Source: Zygnema cylindricum | Lineage: Eukaryota; Streptophyta; Zygnematophyceae; Zygnematales; Zygnemataceae | NCBI GenBank assembly: GCA_037447655.1 | Contig: JBBHKE010002500.1 | Span: 1-64,000, forward strand | DNA: 64,000 bases | Direction: 5' to 3' | In this document: piece after piece, positions 1-11,386 of the stretch | Layout: each line of letters opens with the position of its first letter | Numbering within the stretch: position 1 is the stretch's first letter | Notes under the pieces: model-generated | The model's input: the letters and a program-made list of their open reading frames with translations, nothing else | Told to the model about the DNA's origin: nothing | Databases searched by the model: none | Translations under genes and position numbers: made by a program

Positions 1-1700
1 AGGGGAAAAGGGGGACCAATCAACACTTTTTTGATGGTTGAAAGAGACCTCGCTTGACCAAAAAAAAAAAAATCGTTGACCAAAAAAGAGACCTCAGTTG
101 ACCAAAAAATAAAACAAAGGGTTTAAAAGAAATTCTAACGGCTATCTCTAAAAAATGCTGTAAAAAGTTGCTACAACCTTGTGGAATATCGGCTAGGAGC
201 CATCGATACACCACACAATTCGGCACTTTCTGAGTGTGTCCGCACTCAGACTTAATATCTATAAAATATCATATCTTCAAAATAAATAAGTATCCAATGG
301 AATATTCGGGAGGCTCTGGTTGCATCCTGTTAAAACCACGACAAAGTGAGGAGGAAAAGTGAGACATAGTCACACGAAATGGTTACAAAGAAGAAGATGA
401 GAAGGAACACGGAAGCGGCCTACAAAACTTGCGTAAATGAACTAACACCAAAAACTTAAGAAAAGATTGAATTTAAACGTGGGTATAAAGAGAAACTGAA
501 AGCCGTCGTTGGCTGAAAAGCGACAAGTCAAAAATCAATCCCACAAAACTGGCGAAAATAAATATTCATAACTATTCATCGTACAACGGTTGAAATAGTG
601 AGTCGGTGACTAATGGAATGCAAGTTAAGAAATCGAAGTTTATAAAGAACAACAAACACAAAAGGAGCATTTCTTCATCACAAGAGAGTTTCAAGCAAAG
701 GGAACATAATGACCTACTAGGGGAAGTTTGTCACTCAAATAACACTCAAAAAATTCCGATGTGTATTACCCAATCGTTTCTAACAATGTGAGAAATCTAT
801 CAAACTTGGTTTAGAGAGGAGAGAGTTTAGCAAGGTGTAAATGGATAGAAGAAGTGAAGACATAATCAAGACATATAAGTCTTTTGTGGAGGCGCTACTC
901 GATGAGTGCAAGAAATCGTTCATAGATGGAAAGAAACAAGAAAGTCTTAAAGAGGACTAACCTCAAGTTTATTGCATTTAGAAAATCACTCTTTTCAAAA
1001 ATATCATGGCCGACAAGCTAATGTAGAGTTGCAAAGAGATGATTATCATAGCTGAAAGCGAGGAAGTGAAAAAATATGGTGGGAGGTAAACTCTTCGCCA
1101 AATAGAGTAGCGTTTATGTGAAAAATTATGTGAAGACAACGCACGCCATTTGTGAATCGGGACTTTTGGAAAGGTTATCGCGGTAGGTGTCAGGGATTGA
1201 AGTTACAAGATTGTCAAAGCCTAAAAACCCAAAAAAACCCCAATAAAACCCTAGAATGTGTTGACATCTATGTTGTGCTGCAATGCTAATGGCAAGCATC
1301 TCACCATGTGGATTTGTTAGCTTACACGTGCGACTAAAGTTTGATACACAGAAAACAGTTTGATAACTTCAGTTTGATAACTTTGAAAAGAAACAGAACG
1401 ATTTCTCATCAATCGTGGCTTGTCAAGATCCAAACATTTGACAGTTCGAGCTTTTTACTTTTTATTCATTGAAGTTTGTACCTAATTAAAGAGCTAAAAT
1501 CGGAAAGTACATTCTAATTTTGTCAAGTTTTTTTTTTTTGTATATTCATGCCTCCTCTTTGACTGATGATGGCAACCATGTCGGCCATGTGCCTACCTAT
1601 GGAGAAGGATTTTTTCAAAGTCAAATAGAGTAGTGGATAAATGACGCTTCTAAGCCGTGTCTCACATAGTTATTTTTATGTTAGATTTTTTTTTTGTTGG
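1..1700. other. 5' end of window, no gene recognised
   Basis: I see no convincing exon, RNA gene or transposon terminus here. The open frames are short (61-68 codons), low in complexity, and match no family I know. Poly-A runs occur near 60-72. The stretch around 370-1150 is purine-rich and could be a decayed coding repeat, but no motif supports that. Confidence 0.5.
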
Positions 1701-2120
1701 TTTTTTCACAATTGCCCCGTCGACCAATTTGAAAATAAAATGTGAGCACTTTGTTCATAGCATTTGTAATTTTGATATTACACGTGAAATAATTTAAGAA
1801 TTGTAGATTATACCCATGTTTTGATAATCATCGACGATTAGTCTTTGTATTTTCGCACGTTCGAAAATTCTAAGGATTTAAACCACCTACAAAGCTTGTT
1901 GAATAAGCAATTTAAAGATGGGGTGGTCTCATAGAAAATGACTTAGCTTCAGCACGTTGATAAGATGTTAAACTAAATATGGCAAAATAACATTGAAAAA
2001 TCGAAAGGAGACTTGCATATCTTGTTCGGACTAAAATTTTACGGTTTACCGCTTCAATTTTTGAGCGAAAATGACAAAAAATTGGTAACTTTGAGTATTG
2101 TAACGTCTTTAAGTATATCA
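1700..2120 (-). repeat. Dispersed repeat, fragment 1 (copia 5'-region-like)
   Basis: This block aligns over about 400 bp with 29870-30640. Shared stretches include the segment around 'cccatgttttgataatcatcgacgatta' near 1812 (fragment 2 at about 29980) and 'gacttgcatatcttgttcgg' at 2011-2030. In the second copy the homology runs into a Ty1/copia gag frame on the minus strand, so this is probably the leader or gag-start part of the same element family. It lacks the 364-bp hAT-like MITE that splits the second copy and so acts as a related empty site near 2036. No intact frame remains. Confidence 0.6.
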
Positions 2121-2307
2121 TCTCATATTCCCTCCCTCCTAAGATATTTTCATGCCCCAACTATCGCTGCTTTCCCACCAAAATTGAGGCTACGATACAA
2201 AACTTTGTCAGCCCATTCATGGGATTATATTATGTTTACAATAATAAAAATTGAGGCAAGTTTAACAAAATAGGTGGATATTTAATCATAATAGGGCGTT
2301 GGAGATT

Positions 2308-2628
2308 CTACCGAGGCCCAATGGTTTGAGATATGGGCACAATGAAATTGGAATCAGAAGACCTTGGAGTAATGGGAAACCTTCTAGGGGAATCATCAGC
2401 AGTCTCCTGTTCGTTGTTATTATCCAAATCTATCGCTTGTTTATCTAACAATGTATTTTTTATTTGTATTAGAAGTTGGGCAACATCCTCCATAGTTGGG
2501 CGACTTTCTGGATTCTTTGCAGTGCAGATAATAGCCAATCGTGTGAGTTTCCTTAGAGCCTCTTTATGGTAATTCCCATCCATTTTGGGGTCGACAATCG
2601 ATTCGATGTGTTTCAGATGAGGTTGAAT
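2308..2628 (-). CDS. LecRK-A exon 9: kinase C-lobe end and tail
   Basis: The exon opens after the acceptor 'ttggtacag' and ends in TAG. It encodes IQPHLKHIESIVDPKM, then the C-lobe signature ESRPTMEDVAQLL with the conserved kinase Arg, then a polar tail rich in Asp, Asn and Ser. It is 321 nt, the same length as exon 9 of copy D at 56277-56597, with few substitutions. It enters in phase 0 from exon 8, which ends LVHW. No break is seen. Homology with D's 3' flank ends about 12 bases past the stop, so the original 3' UTR is lost or replaced. Confidence 0.85.
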   Translation of the reverse strand: MQPHLKHIESIVDPKMDGNYHKEALRKLTRLAIICTAKNPESRPTMEDVAQLLIQIKNTLLDKQAIDLDNNNEQETADDSPRRFPITPRSSDSNFIVPISQTIGPR

Positions 2629-5155
2629 CTGTACCAATCATTCATGTTTCCCAAATTCCGTTAGTTGATATTTGCATCCCTTTCCATGAAAGAATAGTCA
2701 CCACACATTGTGAGAATATCCACCATTTGGGTTTTGAGTAAGAATATTTAGGGAGTGCAGAACTCCATTTGTTCCCATATTTGACCATAACACCATAGGT
2801 TAGATACTTTTATTTTCTTGTGATTGAAAATTGAAGAACATATATGTATGCACTGCATTTTTGGAAAAAAATCCTTGACTATATACAAGTGATGGAGAGA
2901 AGGGGAGAAAAGTAAAATGATTGCCTCAAATGTGAAGAATAGGGCTTGGAAATAATAGCAAAAGGACGCAAAGTAAAAAAATTTGTGAACATCCTTACTC
3001 TTGTTACCACATTTATACCTGCTCGACCAAGGTTGGCCAAAAGACTGGACTGTACTAATGATACAGTATGAGGATACATTTACATGTACGTCTAGAATCA
3101 TAATGAAACATTTTGTAATAGATTCACCGTCAACTTTTTTTGGTCCGCAAAAGCAAGAAAACCTAAAATTTAGGTGAATGTTTGCCATGCCTGCATGAAC
3201 GTCAGTTGCGCGCTCAACTATCTTTCGTAAGCCCAAATTTCCCGAATACCGGCAACTATGCATAAAGGTGACAGTGAAGGGTCTTATGCAACATGCTAGA
3301 AAATTAAAACCCCAAAAATAATTTATCCGTCAAAATCTGGACATTGGACGTGTATTGGATACCTAAGGAGACACATCCTAATAGAACATGTTGGGAAAAC
3401 AGTATGGTCTTTGTTTTCGTTTCATTGTATAACACTAAACTTCTCAAGCCTTACAAAAACCCCAAAAGAGCGAAAATTCACGCAATGGTTCAGTAGTTTA
3501 AACGTCCATGTGATTCAAAAATTCGTGGACATGCCAGAAATTTTGAAAAATGCTACACTATTAATGTTGGAGATTCGACAAAGTTGTCCCACTCATTGGG
3601 GAAGGAGTTTTTCTAGGACTTCAAATCGTAGAAAAACTCGTGATTAGTTTGTTATAATGCTTAGAATTTTTCATGGGAATGTGTTGGTGAGGTATTATAT
3701 CGAATTTTCCTACAATGACCAGGCTACAATGTCATTATGGGGATTTAAACGTTTGCAAAAGTGTTTATTACGTTTAAACCTCGGCCCAGTTTGTGGCCAA
3801 ACCGAAACATAAACAATTTCTTGGTCGTTCGGTTCAAAAACTAGATGAAACTGACTCCGGTTAAAATTCTATGGCTCCGGTTTTCACAATTAAACCTCAG
3901 TGTGATCGGTAAAGATAACGGGGATGCTAAGTTTGCGAATAACGCAATTAAACACTAGAGTTGAGAATAGAGTGGATAGACCCAAAAAACGTGAAATCGA
4001 TTCAAAACTGAAGCGATTGCAGCTTCGGTCATAGATTTTGATGTAATAATCGGAAAATCATGAATTCGATAGTCGTGTAAGCGCAAGAGTCATCACCTTT
4101 AGACCCTTAAATAATAAAAAAAAGGATTTTGTCGTTACATGTCTTCGAGCAAAGACGATTCTCAATTTTTCAACCGTCCACTTCGGAGGGCTGTAATTGA
4201 GTGGGAGTCCCTTATCCATGTATAAAACTTTGAACGCGATGCCCACATTTTTAAAATATCTGATACGGTGGTAAAAAATAGTGTTAAAGTATGTGCTGGG
4301 TCCGTTCATTTGTTCCAGCCCAGTCATGATGGAGATTTAAATATCGTGGTTTTATAGGTTTAAATTCTTCTACATATTTGTACAAAAGTATCTGGATTTG
4401 TTTTCTATATGTTTTAGTCAAAATCAGAGTTTTGCCATATAACCGACGAAGTTATAAACCTTGGGAAATGGACCAATTTGAACAGCTAACCGGAAATTTT
4501 AGTCCAATTATTCTAACTCTAATGTTTTTAGCGAAAGCAGTCAGATCATGAACAGTATGTACAAAAACTGTTCACAGCATGACATATAATATTTTGAACA
4601 ATTTAACGGCTAACATGGTTAAAAATCTAACGGTCAAGATTCGCACAGAGATTTCATTAACATTACTAGAGCCGTTTGGTTTGTATGATATAAATGGAAC
4701 TGAACCTAAAGCCAAAGCGAAAGTGCTTGTACTACATTGCAATACTCGGCACAATCGGCACAATAGTGCACAATCGGCATATTGACTTATTATAAATATT
4801 ACAGTCTAAATTTGGTTATAAAGTAATGTTCATCATGTTGACCTCAAAGTTAAGAATCAATATTTTGTTTCACGAAAATTCAGCATTTTTTGGGGAACAT
4901 TCATAGGAATTACCCGTATTTCAAACAGAAGCTAAAAAAACATCTTATTTTTCTTATTCTCATCATACTTAAGGTGTTATTGTGTCACAATAGAAAGAAA
5001 TAAAGAGGATTCATTCCTTCAGACTTTTTGGAGCCAGCAAACAAAAACCAAAATTGTGTCGCAAAAAGGAAAATGAAACAATCACATTGGGTATAAACAT
5101 ACCAACATAACTGCCTGCCAAAAAAAGGTTCTATTTGCTTCCCAGTTCTACTCAC

Positions 5156-5258
5156 CCAGTGCACCAAAGTATCCAAAGTGGGATCGTCTTCCGGAGCTGT
5201 GTCGTCCTTCAGAAGCGCTCTCCTTCCGGTGATAAGCTCAAAGAGGACCACGCCAAAG
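5156..5258 (-). CDS. LecRK-A exon 8: kinase C-lobe
   Basis: The acceptor is 'gaatgcag' and the donor 'gg|gtgagt'. The 103 nt complete a split Ser codon and encode FGVVLFELITGRRALL, the alpha-F/G region of plant receptor-like kinases, then an acidic stretch ending LVHW. It is open in A. The matching exon in copy D ends with a stop in place of the Trp. Confidence 0.85.
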
Positions 5259-5481
5259 CTGCATTCCGTGCACACACCAAAAAGAGTACATTTAGAAAAG
5301 CATCTCTTTAAACTCTATCCATCGAAAAAAAGTTACCAAGAATCTTTCGGACCACCTGTTGAGCACTCCTCCAGTAATGAGGAAAAACTCGTCGCACATG
5401 CCACACATGCTTCAAAACATCTGTTGCTGCCATTAAAAATCACCAGTAGAAGTCTTACGACAAGGACAAGGTTTTGCTGAC

Positions 5482-5699
5482 CTGTACACATCGCTTTTTG
5501 TAGTGACTTGGGATGTTTTTAAATAAGCAGGATCCATGTATCCCGGAGTTCCAGCAATTTTGGTTTTTCCAGAAAAGTCATCGTGTTTTCTCGAATTCAT
5601 CTTTATGTAGCCTTGAGCGCCGGAAATTTCGGCTTCATTGGCGACGTCAATCAAGTGGTCTGGGTTGTCCTTAAGCAGACCGAAGTCCGCAAGTTTTCC
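5482..5699 (-). CDS. LecRK-A exon 7: DFG and activation segment
   Basis: This 218-nt exon, from acceptor 'ttccag' to donor 'tacag|gtcag', encodes GKLADFGLLKD, a loop of about 45 residues, then GTPGYMDPAYLKTSQVTTKS and DVY. DFG is intact. The APE-equivalent motif reads DPA, so the Glu usual in DPE of plant receptor-like kinases is missing. The loop between DFG and the GTPGY motif is long for the family and contains GYIKMNSR. The frame is open throughout. Confidence 0.85.
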
Positions 5700-6974
5700 C
5701 TGGAAAAAAGGATGCAAACCCAGAACTACTTCCACTTAGTCACAATATAAGAATGTAGTAATATTTTACGTGAATAGTAGCTCAAGAAACAACCAGTGTT
5801 CAGCTTAACGTTGAGTGATGCCAATATCAGGGCAATACATAAGAAAAACCGATACAATATTCCAATTGGGATATAAGTAATTTCAGACCACTCGCATAGG
5901 TTACAACATAAATGACATCTGAGGAGAAAAGCATGTACAAAAGGATTGACTAGCCACACTAAGTTCTGTATACTTGAAAACAAAGTAGATAGGAGCACAA
6001 AGCTTTCTTGATAAATTAGCTTTGATAATAGAAACACAAGAAACACAAGAAGATACACGATAAAGTACTTAATGCTAAAAATACTACTTAAAACAGAAAT
6101 TGACGACATCACTATGCATTAAATGATAATTGCTGATAAATTTCGCTATAATATTCTTGATCTCCTTACACTGATTGCCATCGGCGCGAGTACAAACAGC
6201 CAAAATTTACATGTCACGTAAACTTCTTTATAAAAGTTACCGTCCTACCAGAAAGTTTCCTTTTCCTTGTAACATATTGTTGGGATATTGCCGAATCGCC
6301 AATATATTGCGAAGCGGCATACCCACATTTATTTGTTTGAGTCATGTGTCGCGACATCGTACAAAATGTGCGATGCTGTTTCATGGCACTAATGTATTTG
6401 AGGAGTCCGTGAACGAAATCAATCTTTTTGAGTAGTGATTACTTTAAAGATAGAAAAGGAGCGAGAGAGATGATGTAAAGAGGCTTCAGAAACACTTTTT
6501 GGCCAATTATCCTTTGATGTTTATGAGCTTCCGTTGTGTGTGTTTTCTGTTTTATGTGAATTTATATTGTGGTGATTTATTTGAAGATCCAGCACATATT
6601 ACGTTTCATCAACTTTCGTTCGTGTAAACTAATAGCATTGAACTCTGTATCTCAACGTCGCTTATTATGGGCTAAACTAACATAAGGGTTATACACTGAT
6701 TTATGATTTTGGGTCGAAAAATCACTATCTAGTAACAATTTGGGTCAAAAAATCACTCTCTAGTAACAATGGGCAGTGTAGTAATTGGTAGAAATCAATT
6801 TTAGAATTTCATGTGACTATCCTTTTTGTGCTCTCATAGCTATCATAAACTCCTAAATCACAATTTTCTCAAGGTCACGAATTGATGGATACATGTCCAA
6901 ACCAAATGATTGTGCTTCCTTTTCTACTTTTTTAAGTAACTCTCGAAGTGCAAGAAATTTGGGTGCAAAATTTG

Positions 6975-8125
6975 GTTGTGCTGGATTAGCACGTGGATGC
7001 TTATTCAATAAGGGGTAGAATATGGTAATACCATACTCAAAGCCGGCCGAAATAAATGGATACGAAATCGCCAGGCTCTATACCGAGCTGGTGGCACAAC
7101 TCTACATCGAGCTGGTGGCACAGTGGTTACTGCGGTTAGTGCAATGGTTAGTGCGTTGACAGCTTAAGTCAAAGGTCCCAGTTCAAGCCTTGGCTGGCAG
7201 CTTTCGCGGAAATCTAACATGGTATCAAAGCCAGCGGGATTGCGGATAGGTTGACCGGCCTCCCTGTGCGGTGGTGTGTTGGATTGGCTTGTGGATGTCG
7301 GTTCAATACGGGGTAGAATATGGTAATACCATACTCAAAGCCGCCCGAAATAAATGGGTACAAACTCGCCAAGCTCTATACTGAGCTCGTAGCACAACGC
7401 TACATCGAGCTGGTGGTACAGTAGTTAGTGCGGTTAGTGCAATGAATAGTGCGTTGACACCTTAAGTCAAAGGTCCCAGGTTCGAGCCTTGGCTGGCAAC
7501 TTTCGCGGAAATCTAACATGGTAACAAAGCAAGCGGGATTGCGGATGGATTGACCGACCTCCCTGTGCGGTCGGGTATTGGATTGGCATGTGGATATCGG
7601 TTCAATAGGGGGTAGAATATGGTAATACCATACTCAAAAAAGCCCGAAATAAATCGGTACGAACTCGCCAGGCTCTATACCGAGCTGGTGGCACAACGCA
7701 TCATCGAGCTGATGACACAGTGGTTAGTGGTTAGTGCAGTTAGTGCAAAGGTTAGAGCATTGACAGCTTAATTCAAAGGTCCCAAGTTTGAGCCTTAGGC
7801 TCGCACCTTTCACGGAAATCTAACATGGTATCAAAGCCAGCGGGATTGCGGGTGGATTGACCGGCCTCCCTGTGCGGTGGGGTGTTGGATTGGCATGTGG
7901 ATGTCGGTTCAATATGGGGTAGAATATGGTAATACCATACTCGATGATGCCCGAAATAAATCGGTACGGACCCACCAGACTCTACATCGAGCTGGTGGCA
8001 CAATGGTTATTGCGTTGACAGCTTTAAGCAAAGGTCTAAGCAAAGGTCTTAGGTTCGAGCCCTGGCCGGCTCAATTTTCCCCAGTGTGGGACATGCCGAA
8101 TCCCGGATTTCGCGGAAATCTAACA
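6975..8125 (+). repeat. Tandem tRNA-derived SINE-like repeat, about four units of ~300 bp
   Basis: Units begin near 6975, 7273, 7579 and 7886, each with 'ggattggc/ag...tgtggatg' followed by 'ggggtagaatatggtaatac'. Each contains a tRNA-like promoter pair: an A-box-like 'tggcacaatggtta' and a B-box-like 'ggttcgagcc'. Units share the link 'atctaacatggtatcaaagcc'. The block sits in intron 6 of LecRK-A. About two units occupy the matching intron of copy D at 52195-52745 in opposite orientation, so insertion came before the duplication and the arrays later changed size. Confidence 0.7.
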
Positions 8126-8607
8126 GGTTGGTTCCTCACCACAAAATTTGAGAAAAGATTGGTTTCCCTATTTTTCACAACACCCGGTGTATACTTTTTC
8201 TTTAGGAACATAGTAGAACATTTTGGAAAAAAGACTGTAATTAAGAATCTTAGATCGATAATAATAAAAACTTTTGTTTAAATGGGTACACATTCATGAA
8301 GTAATTTTTTGTCAAAACAGGTCAAATATGTTCCATATTGAGAGCATATTGATGCAATACCCGGGCTCCCAAGTGTTTCTTATACCCCAAAATGTAAGCT
8401 TTCATTCTGACCACCAATATGTGAAAGTACACCTTTGATATTGTTGAACTGATTTTTTTTAATAATTCTCAAATAAAAAGAAGAAATCATTACTCCGACA
8501 TCACTACAATTATTTCATTTGGCTCGTTTTTTTTAATCGAAAGAAGTAAAAGTGGGGATTATAATTTGAGGCAACAAGGCTCATTAAGGCTCAGTTCTAG
8601 ATTATAC

Positions 8608-8749
8608 CTTGAATTTGGAGTTGACCAGAATATTGTCGGACTTAACATCTCGGTGAATGACGGTGGCTCCCGCATAGTGGTGCAAATAACGAAGGCCTTC
8701 TGTGACGACAATCGCTATCTCCACCCTTTGCTGGAATGTTAAACTTTCC
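8608..8749 (-). pseudogene. LecRK-A exon 6: catalytic loop, acceptor lost
   Basis: The exon encodes LTFQQRVEIAI, GLRYLHHYAGA and the catalytic loop VIHRDVKSDNILV, with Asp, Lys and Asn of HRDxKxxN present. Compared with copy D (acceptor 'gttgtag|gtgaa'), the 5' end here reads 'gttgtggggaaag': the AG is changed to GG and one base is missing. Normal splicing into this exon is therefore unlikely. The donor 'caag|gtataa' is retained. Confidence 0.75.
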
Positions 8750-9459
8750 CCACAACATCACCATAACCACACAACAACTCGCATGTTAGGGAAACTCGAC
8801 TGCATTTGATGTCAAGCTAGGAAAAGTTACTCGCAGAGTCTTCCGAGTCAACTCATAGGAGCCTGTATGATTTGCTTGATAAAACCCAAAAGCACAAAAG
8901 TAGAGTCACATAATGAGGTTGGATGGTGTAAACCCTAAAACGGAACTTGAGTAAATAATAGATAAGGATAATATTGATTTTAATAAAAACAAATATCCTC
9001 TATGTTTTCAATTGTTGAAAGAGTTTTTGCAGATAGTTACCCGATATTTTGGTGAAGATCCGGGAAGAATAGCCCAGTTTTAACCCGATTCTAACCAAAT
9101 ATCGTAACCAAAAACATTCCTTCAAACATTCCCGGCATTGTGAAGCTAAACCGATTGAAATTAATAAAATAGTTGGTAACGTCTTAACATTCAAAGTAAA
9201 TCATCTCAGCAATTCAGCATATTGCTAAGTTCTATGCCATCATTTTATGTGGCATCAACAATGGCTTTCACGGTTATACTACATAAGATGATTACGATAA
9301 TTTCGGGGGATGTTTTTGCCATAGACATACTAAGTTGGATAGCCTACATTTATAATACACAAAAATGATTGACTGTGTTAAATTGGAGAAGCTGAAAGAA
9401 TTCGCGGAAATGGTGTTTAATTTGTGAAAGGAAACGGAGTTATCACGTGTTGAGCAAAC

Positions 9460-9595
9460 CTTCTTCATCATGCAGAAGTTTTTTCAAACTGCCCTTCTCC
9501 ATGAACTCGTACACAAGAATCTGCTCGGTGCCCTCGTCGCAATATCCCAGGAGTTGAACAATATTGGTGTGGCTCATTTGAGAGATAATGTACAC
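9460..9595 (-). CDS. LecRK-A exon 5: kinase N-lobe, hinge
   Basis: The exon of 136 nt runs from acceptor 'ttacag' to donor 'gaag|gtttgc'. It encodes VYIISQMSHTNIVQLLGYCD, then ILVYEFMEKGSL and LLHDEE. These are the beta-4, beta-5 and hinge segments typical of plant receptor-like kinases. The length equals exon 5 of copy D. The frame is open. Confidence 0.85.
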
Positions 9596-9717
9596 CTGTA
9601 AAATATGTCATAGACAGACAGGTGAAAAGATAAAATTCAGGTCAAAAGATGCTCCCTTCAGTTCAGAGTTAATTTCACTTATACTATGTATCAATGATAC
9701 TTGTTTCATCTTCAGCA

Positions 9718-9908
9718 ACGACCATAACCTTAAACATGATACCCAAAACTTTTCGATAAGAGTGCCCGACCATAACCTTATACATGATACCCAAAACTTT
9801 TCGATAAGAGTGCCCGACCATAACCTTATACATGATACCCAAAACTTTTCGATAAGAGTGCCCGACCATAACCTTAAACATGATACCCAAAACTTTTCGA
9901 TAAGAGTG
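9718..9908 (-). repeat. 48-bp tandem repeat, four copies
   Basis: Four nearly identical 48-bp units each contain 'gaccataacctta' and 'cccaaaacttttcgataaga'. The period is a multiple of three, so open frames run through on both strands and give a repeated 16-residue motif. It lies in intron 4 of LecRK-A just upstream of exon 5. Copy D has one degenerate unit at about 49475-49525, so the expansion is specific to A. I read it as a non-coding minisatellite. Confidence 0.9.
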
Positions 9909-10218
9909 GATGGCATCTTCAACCACAAGTTCAAGAGGCAGATAGTGAAATAGAAATGATAGGTAAGGCAGAAAATTGTTTCAAGGCCATCCTAAACGTC
10001 CAGCTATACCATTAACAAGATCAAAGTTTTGGAGGAGACCTTAAACTGCGTATGTTACCGAAAAACAGTTTATTTCAAATCTGACTTTCTTTTGTCATAC
10101 CCCCACATGAATTCCTCGCATGAATTTCTGAACTTGACGTATTCCTCTATAATTTAAACTGAAACACTTGACGATTCAAATAGACATTCTTGCTTTCACT
10201 TCTTGTGGATCTTCTTAC

Positions 10219-10427
10219 CTCTTACTTAAAAGCTGGTAAGCTCACTATGGAGGCGTTGATTGCCCTCTTTACCGCCCGCTTCTCTCCATCCTCCGTCACT
10301 CCTACATATACAGTGCCATAGCCTCCTTCTCCAAGTATATTGTCTTTACTAAAGTTTTTTGTGGCTGCTGCGATATCTGAGAGGGAAATTCGTTGCACGC
10401 GCTGTCCTTCAAGACGTACTCCTTTTT
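10219..10427 (-). pseudogene. LecRK-A exon 4: glycine loop and Lys, with stop
   Basis: The exon of 209 nt runs from acceptor 'cgccag' to donor 'gag|gtaag'. It encodes RISLSDIAAATKNFSKDNIL, then GEGGYGTVYVG (the ATP-binding glycine loop) and AVKRAINASIV with the beta-3 Lys. The third-last codon positions read AAG TAA GAG, where copy D reads AAG CAG GAG. The stop at 10222-10224 thus replaces Gln two codons before the splice site, next to the conserved alpha-C Glu. An alternative GTAAGA donor created by the same change would shift the frame. Confidence 0.8.
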
Positions 10428-11284
10428 CTGGCGTCCGGCAATAATAATTACAAATAACCAACTATTCTTTAGTCCTTTATACATGATTCTTGTGAAAGAA
10501 CTTCGCAATGTTTACAGAAAAATGTAATAAATTTGTAGGAAAAACAGTCTTGATATGGTATAAAAGTGTATGCATCATCCATTTACTATGAACAGAAAAC
10601 ATACCATACTAACAACAAAAAAGCAACCAGACAAGGAATAGTTGTTGAAAATATGATAACATGTTAATATACATTATTTTCCGTATTGCAGTTTTTGGAA
10701 ATTCGCAAATTTAGGTCAAACACTTACAACTCCACTGTGCCGCATCTCCTTCAGATGTGGACCATGACTACACTATGAGGCAATGATAAGTCTAATAATG
10801 ATCCTCTTCGACATTTTAGTATGCTTTTATTGTATTCATGAATTCTTGGAGGAGCATTTTTTTTCAAGGCCCGTCACAATTTTAATGCATGTAAGAATTA
10901 GAGAAATGAGAAAAAACATGTAGGAAATGGTGATAACGTTCGGCCTTGCGGCATCTTGAAGGAACAATATGGAAACGTTGTGAAGTTGTATTTTTGGTGG
11001 ATTGTTTTGTGCAATCATCAAATAAAAACATTTACTTCTAAAATAAAAAAAAATGATGAAAAAAAAATCGCTGAAATAAGTTTCTTTGCATATTCGAATT
11101 CAAAGGCCATTGGGACTTGCATGTGCTACCATGTTCTCGGGTTCGAATCACCTTAAGGTAAACAATGACATGGATGCAAATAATGTTCACATAAAGTCCG
11201 TCTAGTCCATCATGATTCTAGAGCAAGAATAATTGTGGTGTCCATCAATTAATAAAAACACGGGTTTTAGGGTTTTATCCTCAC

Positions 11285-11386
11285 TTCGATAACGATGAAA
11301 ACAGCAACAGCCTATCAAGGCCAATAGTGAAATGACGACCACAATGGACCCCGTGATGGTTCCAACCAAGAGGGGTATGTTTTCAC
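11285..11386 (-). CDS. LecRK-A exon 3: transmembrane helix
   Basis: The acceptor 'gtggcag' joins in phase 1 to the end of the lectin exon. The exon encodes ENIPLLVGTITGSIVVVISL, then LALIGCCCFHRYR. This is one hydrophobic helix of about 22 residues followed by Cys and basic residues, as at a plasma-membrane stop-transfer. The donor is read as 'cgaa|gtgagg'; this choice makes the join to exon 4 in phase. It is 102 nt, identical in length to copy D. Confidence 0.8.

Noticed and set aside
2748-3263. 171-codon minus-strand frame
   Set aside because: Lies in intron 8 of LecRK-A. It is not kept as a frame in the homologous intron of copy E (about 59150-59570), and shows no known motif.
5726-6112. 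128-codon hydrophobic minus-strand frame
   Set aside because: Intron 6 of LecRK-A. The homologous stretch in D (54080-54480) is not open, so it is chance AT-rich hydrophobic coding.
9588-9953. 121-codon frame with 16-residue repeats
   Set aside because: The repeat is a 48-bp minisatellite open in several frames. It overlaps exon 5 splice sequences of LecRK-A in antisense.
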